Assembly: GCA_900769035.1 (NCBI GenBank)
Contig: CAAGFD010000236.1
Location: 1-8,941 of the forward strand
Source of the DNA: Bacteroidales bacterium
GTDB lineage: Bacteria; Bacteroidota; Bacteroidia; Bacteroidales; Paludibacteraceae
Length of the DNA stretch: 8,941 bases
Direction: 5' to 3'
The notes under the pieces were generated by a model. The model was not told the origin of the DNA. It did not search any database and saw nothing but the letters and a program-made list of their open reading frames with translations. The stretch's first letter is position 1. Every line of letters begins with the position of its first letter. The position numbers and the translations under genes were made by a program. Positions 1 through 7,056 of this stretch are shown piece by piece.

Positions 1-31
1 ACTCTTTCCCTACACGACGCTCTTCCGATCT
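1..31 (+). other. Illumina TruSeq adapter remnant (vector/adapter contamination)
   Basis: These 31 bases, ending in GCTCTTCCGATCT, match the 3' 31 bases of the 33-base Illumina TruSeq universal/read-1 adapter; only its first two bases (AC) are missing. The adapter points inward, adapter first and insert after it, as expected when a contig is extended into untrimmed read-through at its end. It is synthetic sequence, not part of the genome. It also supplies the false stop (TAG, minus strand, positions 12-10) that closes the ftsA reading frame. The match is recalled from the known adapter sequence, not from a search. Confidence 0.97.
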
Positions 32-939
32 CGATATTTTATTACATCATATATTTTTTTAACCTCTAAAGAACATTCAGATATTTTTAGATTGACGTTT
101 TTATCTGAATGTAATGCCTTATTAATAAGGTCGTTGAAATTAATTTTATCTACCTTTGATTTCAATTCATCAGTTCCATTCTGTACAAGGAAAAACTTTA
201 AATCGTTATTGACATCGTTCCATCCAAAAGGGATAACTGCCAAATGCTGTAATTTTGACTTCTTATAAATTACTACGGATGAATAATTTGAATGTATCGA
301 AACCAGAGCGATACCTTCCTGCATTTGTTGCTTATTTATATAAGCATACGACTCCATAATCGGAGAGAAATAGAAGTCCAAAGAGAAGGTACATCTTTCA
401 CTACATTTACGCAAATTCTCTGCCAACTTCTTCGGATAACGGATTGACAAATTATTTATCGTAAGAGAATTACCATGTCTGTTTTGTATATCATCCAGTT
501 CTACACCGTCGAGCACATAACTCTCGTTGAGGCACTTGACTTCTATATCTTCATTACTGAAATCTGTTGATTGATTAGATTGTTTCAGTACATCTATCAA
601 TCCTTTATTTATTGTTGATGTAGGATTTAGCGGGAAGGTATTAGAGCTAACAAAGGTATTGCAAGGGAAACAAGACACAGCTAAATCAACACGAGTAAGA
701 TTAACTTGTTTATTGTCAAAATAATTCACTGCTCTATTCTCCATTTTTCTTGAAATGGAAAGTAGAGCGTTATTAACTTTTGTAAAGTTTTCGAGGACAC
801 CGTTTTCATCAAGAACGGATTTATCTGAAAAAGATTCTTCCTCCGAGCCATATACAACAACCTTACCATCTACGCGCTCGGCAAGGATGGCTCTTACGCT
901 TTTATCCAATAATTCTGCAACGACAAATATATTTTTCAT
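32..939 (-). CDS. ftsA: Cell division protein FtsA, 5' part only; divergent, degenerate ATP site; runs into adapter
   Basis: FtsA is the actin-like membrane tether that links FtsZ filaments to the inner membrane and recruits later divisome proteins. The ATG at 939-937 lies 11 bases after the ftsQ stop. About 302 codons are genomic, against roughly 400-450 in the family. The open frame continues to a stop at 10-12, but its last six residues (DRKSVV) are encoded by adapter. The family assignment rests on position after ftsQ, a region fitting the SHS2-like 1C subdomain around residues 80-160, the stretch SPIMESYAYIN (192-202), and AVIPFGWNDVNNDLK (234-248), which matches the FtsA VIPxGGNxxTxDI block. 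The phosphate-1 loop, normally D/E-x-G-[ST], reads ELLDKS (9-14). The phosphate-2 loop, normally DxGxGTT, reads SIHSNYSS (214-221). Both lack the key glycines, so ATP binding is doubtful (inference). The adenosine motif and the C-terminal amphipathic helix would lie beyond the contig end. A wider actin-like relative is possible, but synteny favours FtsA. Confidence 0.85.
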
Positions 940-950
940 AAACTATATAA

Positions 951-1688
951 TTAGTTTTCGCGTTTAGTACAAACAACTTGATTTTTATATTCCAATGAAA
1001 CGATGGAATATTTATTCCATTTGTTATACTTATAAACTTGTTTTACAAATGTTTTATACTTAGATAATTTAGACTCGAAATTCTCGGCACTTCCGAGAAC
1101 GACGATATAATTTCCCACACGAGGGACGAGAGAAAATAAAGTATCATCTACACAAATTTGAGTAAATGCCGACTTCAAGAATCTGTCATCATAAATAAAA
1201 TTCACCAAGTCATACACCTCATTGGTAGCAAATTCTTTTGAAAGTTTACCGGTAACGAGAGGAACATAAGCCACAGTAGAAGCGGTAGCCGGAAAGGTGT
1301 TTCTGTTTTTATCCACGAAATAGTCGCCTGAAGCGGATTTTACCCTATATTTCGGAATTTTCTGCCATACACGTATTTGCATGTTACCTTTTGTATTAAA
1401 AAAGCATACGGCATGGTCGACTATCGGCATCTTCTCTACAACTTTTTGAACCTCTAACAAGTCGATTTCAGACGTCTGACGCCCCACACACTTTATCCCG
1501 TTGGTATTCAAGAAAGAAGAGATATTTTCCGGTTTCACAAAAGAGTAATCTTCGGTGTTCACTATCTGTACTGTAACGCACTCACACGTCTGCACCTGTC
1601 GCCTAAAGGTAGCAAGTACAACCATGGTTATCAGCAATATAATACTAACAACGATAGAACTCGTAATAATTATTTTTCGTGTTTTCAA
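951..1688 (-). CDS. ftsQ: Cell division protein FtsQ/DivIB, TTG start
   Basis: FtsQ is a bitopic inner-membrane divisome protein that joins FtsA on the cytoplasmic side to FtsB/FtsL and the FtsW-FtsI synthase on the periplasmic side. The 245-residue product has a short basic tail (MKTRK), one membrane helix at about 6-27, a POTRA-like region at about 37-109 ending in IRVWQKIPKYRV, a YFVDKNRNTFP turn (123-133), and a C-terminal beta region ending in WNKYSIVSLEYKNQVVCTK (224-242). That tail closely resembles Bacteroidota FtsQ/DivIB proteins. The length is normal. The start is TTG at 1688-1686: no ATG or GTG lies in frame between it and the upstream in-frame stop at 1733-1731, and the first internal Met (22) sits inside the membrane helix. 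No Shine-Dalgarno motif is visible, only AT-rich leader. The murC stop lies 38 bases upstream and ftsA follows after 11 bases. Cysteines at 35, 37, 67, 95 and 179 fall in the predicted periplasmic part; pairing is unknown. Confidence 0.92.
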   Translation of the reverse strand: MKTRKIIITSSIVVSIILLITMVVLATFRRQVQTCECVTVQIVNTEDYSFVKPENISSFLNTNGIKCVGRQTSEIDLLEVQKVVEKMPIVDHAVCFFNTKGNMQIRVWQKIPKYRVKSASGDYFVDKNRNTFPATASTVAYVPLVTGKLSKEFATNEVYDLVNFIYDDRFLKSAFTQICVDDTLFSLVPRVGNYIVVLGSAENFESKLSKYKTFVKQVYKYNKWNKYSIVSLEYKNQVVCTKREN

Positions 1689-1726
1689 AATTACAATAAA
1701 TAATTGAAATAAACAAATAATAATTT

Positions 1727-3091
1727 TTATTTAAAGTGTTCTATAATAGAAGGTATCAGAGTGTCGATATCTCCGGCACCTACAACGAGCAATACTTGGA
1801 AATCTATTTCATCGAGGGTAGAGATAAGGTCTTTTTTTGTAGTCAACCGTTTTAAAGGGGAAGTAATTTCATCAAAAATAATTTTGGATGATACACCCTC
1901 GATAGGCATTTCACGAGCAGGATAAATTTCGACGAGCACTACTTGCGAGGCATGAGAAAGGGCCTTTGCAAAATCGGCATAAAAATCTCTGGTACGGGTA
2001 AACAAGTGAGGTTGAAAAGCCACTACTATTTTACGATCGTCATAAAGGGCATTGATAGATTTCAAGCTCGCCTCTATCTCCATCGGATGGTGGGCGTAGT
2101 CGTCTATCAACGTAAACTTATCGGACTTGTAGTGTATTTCGAAGCGACGGCGAATACCTGCAAACGAAGCAATTCCACTTTTCAGTTCACTATCGGTAGC
2201 ACCGGCGAGTAAAGCTACAGCCATTGCAGCCACGGCATTCTCTACATTCACAAGTACCGGAACTCCAAGGTCGATATCGCATATTTTTGTAGTAGGAGTA
2301 ACGAAATCGAAAAGAAGCTTACCTCCGCCAATTCTGATATTTTCGGCATAGAAATCGGCTTTTTCAGTAGCAGAATAAGAATAAAGGATAACATTTTCGG
2401 CAAGGCGAGGGTCGATGACAATACCCTTTTTCACGAAGAGTACACCGCCCGGCTGCACGAGTGAAGTAAAATGGTTAAAGCTCTCGACATAAGCCTCGTA
2501 ATTACCATAAATATCCAAATGGTCGGCATCAGTAGCAGTGATGACAGCCATATAAGGAGACAGATGGTGGAAAGAACGGTCGAACTCGTCGGCTTCGATA
2601 ACTACATAATCACTTTTATCGGATAGGAGTAAATTGCTGGTATAATTTTTTGAGATACCCCCGAGAAAAGCGTTACAATCTACATGGCTCTGCTTAAGGA
2701 TATGAGCTATCATAGTGGAAGTAGTAGTTTTACCATGAGTACCCGCCACACAAAGTCCTCTTTCACGACGTGTAATATCACCCAACACTTGTGCACGTTT
2801 CTGCATTACGAAATCGTTCGACAAGAAGAAGTTATACTGCGCATTATCCTTAGGGATTGCAGGGGTAAATACAACGAAAGTATTACGATTATCTCTGTAA
2901 TCCACAGGAATTGCTTCTATCTCATCGGAATAATTCACATCAATACCCTCCGCTTCGAGCTCATGAGTCAGCACGGAAGGAGTACGGTCGTAACCCGCCA
3001 CATTATATCCTTTGGCTTTAAAATACCGAGCGATGGCACTCATACCAATACCGCCAATACCGAGGAAGTAATAATTCTCTACCATAACCAT
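1727..3091 (-). CDS. murC: UDP-N-acetylmuramate--L-alanine ligase MurC
   Basis: MurC is the cytoplasmic ATP-dependent ligase that adds L-alanine to UDP-MurNAc, the first amino acid of the stem peptide (EC 6.3.2.8). At 454 residues it is normal and complete. The N-terminal Rossmann-like domain opens with GIGGIGMSAIARYF (11-24). The central ATPase has the P-loop GTHGKTTTS (117-125), the EADEFDRSF segment (167-174) and TDADHLD (187-193). NVENAVAA (282-289) is the conserved Asn region. The C-terminal domain starts after GIRRRFE (312-318) and holds DDYAHHP (330-336) and FQPHLFTRT (359-367). All are hallmark Mur ligase motifs and none is damaged. The ATG at 3091 follows the murG TAG with no gap (TAGATG), which suggests translational coupling; a second ATG at 3085 is equally possible and would remove two residues. 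ftsQ follows 38 bases downstream. The usual Gammaproteobacterial neighbours murB and ddlB are absent here. Confidence 0.98.
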   Translation of the reverse strand: MVMVENYYFLGIGGIGMSAIARYFKAKGYNVAGYDRTPSVLTHELEAEGIDVNYSDEIEAIPVDYRDNRNTFVVFTPAIPKDNAQYNFFLSNDFVMQKRAQVLGDITRRERGLCVAGTHGKTTTSTMIAHILKQSHVDCNAFLGGISKNYTSNLLLSDKSDYVVIEADEFDRSFHHLSPYMAVITATDADHLDIYGNYEAYVESFNHFTSLVQPGGVLFVKKGIVIDPRLAENVILYSYSATEKADFYAENIRIGGGKLLFDFVTPTTKICDIDLGVPVLVNVENAVAAMAVALLAGATDSELKSGIASFAGIRRRFEIHYKSDKFTLIDDYAHHPMEIEASLKSINALYDDRKIVVAFQPHLFTRTRDFYADFAKALSHASQVVLVEIYPAREMPIEGVSSKIIFDEITSPLKRLTTKKDLISTLDEIDFQVLLVVGAGDIDTLIPSIIEHFK

Positions 3092-4201
3092 CTAATTTTT
3101 ACAGAGTTTGATAATTTCATTAGCGATACGAACAGCGGAATCTTTTTGAGCCATTTTTTTAGAATTAGTGGCAATTTCGGCTTTACGTTTATCGTCAAGT
3201 AATAGATTAATAGCGAGAGGAGCGAGTTTTTCTATCGCTTCATTATCCGGCAAGCAGATAGCGGCATTTTCTTTAGCCAGTGCCATAGCATTATGCGTTT
3301 GATGGTCTTCTGCGACATTAGGCGAAGGAATCAGAATAGCAGGTTTACCGAGGAAAGTAAGTTCGGATATAGTACTAGCCCCGGCACGAGCGGCAACGAC
3401 GTCGGCAACGGCATAAGCATAATCCATACGGCTGATAAAGTCCATCACATGCACGTTATCACAAGGGTTTTGGGCAAAAGCCTTTTGAGCATCGGCAAAA
3501 TATCTTTTACCGGTTTGCCAAATCACCTGAACGCCTGCCTCGGCAAACTGTTTCAAACCATTAATCATACCGTTATTGATAGTCATTGCGCCGAGACTAC
3601 CGCCCATTACGAGTAAAGTAGGGATATCGTATTTCAAGCCGAAAGCGTCGTAAGCCTCTTTCTTATCGAGGTCCGGATTAAAAAGATTTTGACGGATAGG
3701 GTTACCAGTAAGAATAACTTTATCTGCCGGGAAGAAGCGTTCCATTCCGGTGTAAGCGACACATATTTTGCGGGCTTTCTTTGCCAACAATTTGTTAGCC
3801 ACTCCGGCAAAACCGTTTTGCTCTTGTAGCACGATAGGGATATTCATATTGTTAGCAACCATAAGAGCGGCGGCACTTGCATAACCACCCACACCAACGG
3901 CAACGTCGGGTTGAAAATCTTTTATTATTCTACGCGCTTTTGGCAGAGAAACGGCGAAATTATAAAGCACTTTAAAGTTACGTAATATATGTTGTCGGTC
4001 GAGCCCCTCCACTTTTAAGCCCTCTATTTTATATCCGGCAGCAGGCACACGATCCATCTCCATATGACCTTCTGCACCGATAAAAATTATTTCACAATCG
4101 GGGTCGAGTTGCTTCAAAGCATTAGCAATACTGATAGCCGGGAAGATATGACCTCCCGTACCGCCACCACTTATCAGATATTTATGTATTATCTTATTCA
4201 T
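3092..4201 (-). CDS. murG: UDP-GlcNAc--lipid I N-acetylglucosaminyltransferase MurG
   Basis: MurG is a peripheral inner-membrane GT28 glycosyltransferase that transfers GlcNAc from UDP-GlcNAc to lipid I, forming lipid II (EC 2.4.1.227), the substrate FtsW later polymerises. The 369-residue protein is full length with two Rossmann-type halves. The N-terminal half has the G-loop GGGTGGHIFPA (12-22), GVGGYAS (103-109) and QEQNGFAGVANK (126-137). The C-terminal donor half has GNPIR (166-170), the loop MGGSLGA (199-205), ARAGASTISE (271-280) and EDHQTHNA (298-305), which contact UDP-GlcNAc in known structures. After GYAS the family usually has Gly-Pro; here it is Ala-Ala, probably tolerated. The ATG at 4201 lies four bases after the ftsW stop, and the TAG stop abuts the murC ATG, so this is a tight operon position between ftsW and murC as in other Bacteroidota. 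Confidence 0.98.
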   Translation of the reverse strand: MNKIIHKYLISGGGTGGHIFPAISIANALKQLDPDCEIIFIGAEGHMEMDRVPAAGYKIEGLKVEGLDRQHILRNFKVLYNFAVSLPKARRIIKDFQPDVAVGVGGYASAAALMVANNMNIPIVLQEQNGFAGVANKLLAKKARKICVAYTGMERFFPADKVILTGNPIRQNLFNPDLDKKEAYDAFGLKYDIPTLLVMGGSLGAMTINNGMINGLKQFAEAGVQVIWQTGKRYFADAQKAFAQNPCDNVHVMDFISRMDYAYAVADVVAARAGASTISELTFLGKPAILIPSPNVAEDHQTHNAMALAKENAAICLPDNEAIEKLAPLAINLLLDDKRKAEIATNSKKMAQKDSAVRIANEIIKLCKN

Positions 4202-4205
4202 AACT

Positions 4206-5612
4206 TTACATTATTTCTATGGTAACTTCATTATCGTTGTTATCTTCATCATCCGAATCGATTTTAGACTCGGTATTTTCCTTTCTATCCGTATCAACAG
4301 TAATATCCACGTCGGCACTAATATCATCAACAGATTCGGAAGGGATATTTACAACCGACGATTCGCTATCGGCTTCAATGCTATCTGCCTCCATCACTTT
4401 CGCCTTTTTGGTAACGAACTTCCAATCGCGTGAAGCATAGATAAATATGCCTATATATATGCTATTAATCAAGATAGAACTACCGCCATTACTTATCATC
4501 GGTAAAGGCTGACCGGTAAGAGGGAATAACTTCAAGCATACGAAGCAATGAATAATTATTTGCATGGACATGATAACGAACCCACCTGCGCACATTAGCG
4601 AGTAGAAAAAATTCTTCGACTTATAAATTACGCTAACTACACCTGCAAACAAAGCAATGTAACTTCCCAAAATAAATATCAGACCAATAAGTCCATACTC
4701 TTCACAAATAATAGCAAAGATAAAATCGCTATAAGCTTCGGGCAGATATTCTTTTTGATTACTTTTACCGGGACCGACGCCACTGATTCCACCACGACTC
4801 ACGGCTATCAAAGAATATATACTCTGACGATTATTTATTCCAGGTTCGTCGGAAATATGCCAAGGATTATCGGATTTTACATCGTCGGGACTCTTAACTA
4901 TAGAAGATTGAAAATTGACAATTCTCGCCTCCCACGTCTCTACACGACGGAATAAGGCAGTCCACTTCGGAGCTTGTTTTGAATCGGGGTAAATTCTTAC
5001 AACTACAAGACTGACAGAAATAAAAATAGAAAACAGCAGTAAGCAAACAATCAATAGCTTAAAGATATACTTCCATGGTATGCGCCCGATTATCAACATT
5101 GCGAATATTGTACAGCCCAGCAATATAGTAGTGGACAAATTGCTTGGAACTACGAGTGCCAAAGTGATAATAAATTCGGCGGAAAACCACCAAAACTTAG
5201 ATCTAAGATACTCTTTATCAGTAGCTTTAGCAATGAACGAAGCTGTGGTGATAATGAGTGCCAATCGAGCAAATTCGGAAGGCTGTATACCGAAAACCGA
5301 CCGAGTAGCACCCCCTTTTTGTTCTCCGACAAACATTACCAGCACGAGCAATACCCAACTGAATATCAATAGAGCATAGCCCATGATATAACGAATAAAC
5401 TTTGTAGAAACCTTCTGCATGCAGATTATGACAAAGAATCCGAAAGAGAGGAAAAAGATATGCCTCATAATCGGACCGGAAACGGAGCCTTGTTGCGCCA
5501 CCAAAGTACTTGAGGCGGAAAACAGCACTATTATGGACGCTAATACCAAAAAGAAATATGATATCCATATAGCTTTATTACCCGGTAATATTTGATTAAT
5601 AAAATTCTTCAT
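4206..5612 (-). CDS. ftsW: Septal peptidoglycan glycosyltransferase FtsW (SEDS family), long acidic C-terminal tail
   Basis: FtsW is the SEDS-family membrane polymerase that, with its class B PBP partner FtsI, polymerises lipid II at the septum. Numbering is from the ATG at 5612 (468 residues). Hydrophobic segments begin at about residue 15, and roughly ten helices can be drawn. IQPSEFARLALI (109-120), SRGGISGVGPGKSNQKEYLP (272-291), YSDFIFAIICEEYG (294-307) and PLTGQPLPMISNGGSS (364-379) are SEDS signatures. Asp296 aligns with E. coli FtsW Asp297, the proposed catalytic residue. The extracytoplasmic loop at about 210-265 is long, as usual for FtsW. Residues 407-468 form an unusual tail with 22 Asp/Glu in 62 positions and many Ser and Asn, probably cytoplasmic and disordered. 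An in-frame TTG at 5618 would add two residues, but the ATG is preferred. murG follows after four bases; upstream lies a roughly 100-base spacer with a direct repeat. FtsW rather than RodA is supported by the murD/murG neighbours. Confidence 0.95.
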   Translation of the reverse strand: MKNFINQILPGNKAIWISYFFLVLASIIVLFSASSTLVAQQGSVSGPIMRHIFFLSFGFFVIICMQKVSTKFIRYIMGYALLIFSWVLLVLVMFVGEQKGGATRSVFGIQPSEFARLALIITTASFIAKATDKEYLRSKFWWFSAEFIITLALVVPSNLSTTILLGCTIFAMLIIGRIPWKYIFKLLIVCLLLFSIFISVSLVVVRIYPDSKQAPKWTALFRRVETWEARIVNFQSSIVKSPDDVKSDNPWHISDEPGINNRQSIYSLIAVSRGGISGVGPGKSNQKEYLPEAYSDFIFAIICEEYGLIGLIFILGSYIALFAGVVSVIYKSKNFFYSLMCAGGFVIMSMQIIIHCFVCLKLFPLTGQPLPMISNGGSSILINSIYIGIFIYASRDWKFVTKKAKVMEADSIEADSESSVVNIPSESVDDISADVDITVDTDRKENTESKIDSDDEDNNDNEVTIEIM

Positions 5613-5640
5613 CGACAAAACAGATTTCTAAAATATTAAT

Positions 5641-5690
5641 TATATCAAAAGCTTAATAGTATCCTTAATACGAAATATATCAAAAGCTTA
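5641..5690. repeat. 15-base direct repeat pair in the murD-ftsW spacer
   Basis: The word TATATCAAAAGCTTA occurs exactly at 5641-5655 and again at 5676-5690, start to start 35 bases. The pair sits in the only spacer near 100 bases in the window (5613-5713), directly upstream of ftsW on the coding strand. Each copy contains the palindrome AAGCTT, and on the coding strand reads TTTTGATATA. A TATAAT word occurs at 5645-5640 (minus strand), but I find no exact match to the Bacteroidota -7 element TAnnTTTG, so promoter activity is unproven. A duplicated regulator site, a weak internal promoter or a chance AT-rich duplication all remain possible. Confidence 0.6.
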
Positions 5691-5713
5691 TTATCGTGCT
5701 ACAAAAAGTAGAT

Positions 5714-7054
5714 CTAACGATTTAAACGGTGCACCTCTTCTTTAAACAATTCGCCGCGATTCTCGTAATTTTTAAAAAGGTCGAAGCTGGCGCAGCACGG
5801 AGATAGCAACACAGTATCACCCTCTTTTGCTGCATTATAACAAGCATTTACGGCATCCTTCAAAGAGTGAGTATCCACGAAAGGAATGTCGGAATTTTCG
5901 GAGAAGAACTTCACCAACTTGGCATTATCGACACCCATAAATACAAGAGTATGAACTTTTTGTTTTACAAGGTCGAGAATAGCATTATAGTCGTTACCCT
6001 TATCAGTGCCACCCAAAATGAGCACGGTAGGGGTGGTCATACTCTTGAGGGCATACCAACAAGAGTCGATATTAGTAGCCTTACTATCATTGATATAGCG
6101 AACGCCATTAATAGTATCTACGTATTCCAAACGATGCTCCACACCTTTAAAGAGTGCCAAAGCCTCTTTGATAACGGCATCAGATATTCCGACAATAGAA
6201 GCGGCTAATGAAGCAGCCATCGAATTATAAAGGTTATGAACCCCTTTGATAAAGATGCTATCAATAGGTAAAGAGAAGGAGTTCATGTAGTTGACATGCA
6301 TATCGGCATCATCAATCCAAGCTACATTATCATCTTTTGAAGAGCCGAAAGGCGCCAATGAAGCTAAGATTTCACGTTTTTCAAATTCAGCTTTTATAAC
6401 CGGATCTTCGCTCCAATAGATAAAATATTGCTCAGCGGTTAAATTCTGCAAAATTCTGAATTTGGAATTTATATAATTTTGAAACTCATAATTATATCTA
6501 TCGAGGTGGTCGGGGGTGATATTCATAAGGATAGCGACGTCGGCACGAAAATCATACATGCCGTCGAGCTGAAAACTTGAGAGCTCGATTACATAATAGT
6601 CGTAATTCTCTTCTGCAACTTGTAAAGCAAAACTCTTACCTACATTACCAGCCAAGCCTACATTATATCCGGCATGTGACAATATAAAATAAGTGAGCAT
6701 AGTAGTTGTAGTTTTACCGTTACTACCTGTAATACAGATAGTTTTAGCCGTATTATAGCGACCGGCAAACTCTATTTCACTGATGATATTAATACCCTTA
6801 GCACGGATTTTTTTAATTATATCGGCGGATTCCGGAATACCGGGGCTCTTAATTACCTCTTTAGCATCCAGAATTTTATCTTCGGTATGTTGCAACTCCT
6901 CGAAAGGGATATTGTATTTTACAAGCATATCCTTATACTGCTGTTTGATGGAGGATTTATCCGAAACCCATACATCAAAACCTTTTTTTTGTGCGAGAAC
7001 GGCACTTCCTACTCCGCTTTCGCCTGCACCGAGAACAACAATTTTTTCTGCCAT
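5714..7054 (-). CDS. murD: UDP-N-acetylmuramoyl-L-alanine--D-glutamate ligase MurD
   Basis: MurD is the cytoplasmic ATP-dependent ligase that adds D-glutamate to UDP-MurNAc-L-Ala (EC 6.3.2.9). The product has 446 residues, normal for the family. The N-terminal nucleotide-sugar domain has GAGESGVGSAV (9-19) and KSPGIP (69-74). The central ATPase has TGSNGKTTTT (109-118), ELSSFQLDG (157-165) and NITPDHLDRY (178-187). Lys198 in NSKFRIL fits the carbamoylated lysine that binds magnesium in E. coli MurD (Lys198). HNLYNS (273-278), GVEHRLE (304-310), NDSKATN (322-328), GGTDKGNDY (348-356) and LSPCCASFD (417-425) complete the set. The ATG at 7054 is chosen because MAEKIVVLGAGESG begins exactly at the conserved strand and lies two bases after the mraY TGA, implying coupled translation. 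A TTG 60 bases upstream would add unsupported residues overlapping mraY. A run of eight A residues encodes Gln-Lys-Lys near residue 23. About 100 bases of spacer follow before ftsW. Confidence 0.98.
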   Translation of the reverse strand: MAEKIVVLGAGESGVGSAVLAQKKGFDVWVSDKSSIKQQYKDMLVKYNIPFEELQHTEDKILDAKEVIKSPGIPESADIIKKIRAKGINIISEIEFAGRYNTAKTICITGSNGKTTTTMLTYFILSHAGYNVGLAGNVGKSFALQVAEENYDYYVIELSSFQLDGMYDFRADVAILMNITPDHLDRYNYEFQNYINSKFRILQNLTAEQYFIYWSEDPVIKAEFEKREILASLAPFGSSKDDNVAWIDDADMHVNYMNSFSLPIDSIFIKGVHNLYNSMAASLAASIVGISDAVIKEALALFKGVEHRLEYVDTINGVRYINDSKATNIDSCWYALKSMTTPTVLILGGTDKGNDYNAILDLVKQKVHTLVFMGVDNAKLVKFFSENSDIPFVDTHSLKDAVNACYNAAKEGDTVLLSPCCASFDLFKNYENRGELFKEEVHRLNR

Positions 7055-7056
7055 AA

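Noticed and set aside
2684..3202. Long plus-strand open frames opposite murC, ftsW, mraY and others.
   Set aside because: They lie antisense to well-supported genes, show no recognisable family features, and have composition explained by the codon use of the real genes.
4940..4949. A ten-base internal match to the adapter (CTACACGACG) within ftsW, which could signal a second chimeric join.
   Set aside because: On the minus strand it encodes part of RRVETW in an uninterrupted, family-consistent FtsW loop, and the flanking bases do not continue the adapter. It is coincidence.
5613..5618. TTG at 5618 as the start of FtsW.
   Set aside because: An ATG only two codons downstream gives the same protein and is the more likely start; no ribosome site favours the TTG.
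5699..5713. Possible intrinsic terminator after murD (CTAC, five-base loop, GTAG).
   Set aside because: The stem is only four base pairs and no T-run follows on the coding strand, so it would not terminate transcription.
6983..6990. Run of eight A residues on the coding strand of murD as a phase-variation or slippage site.
   Set aside because: It encodes Gln-Lys-Lys in normal frame, and phase variation of an essential ligase is implausible; such runs are common in AT-rich genes.
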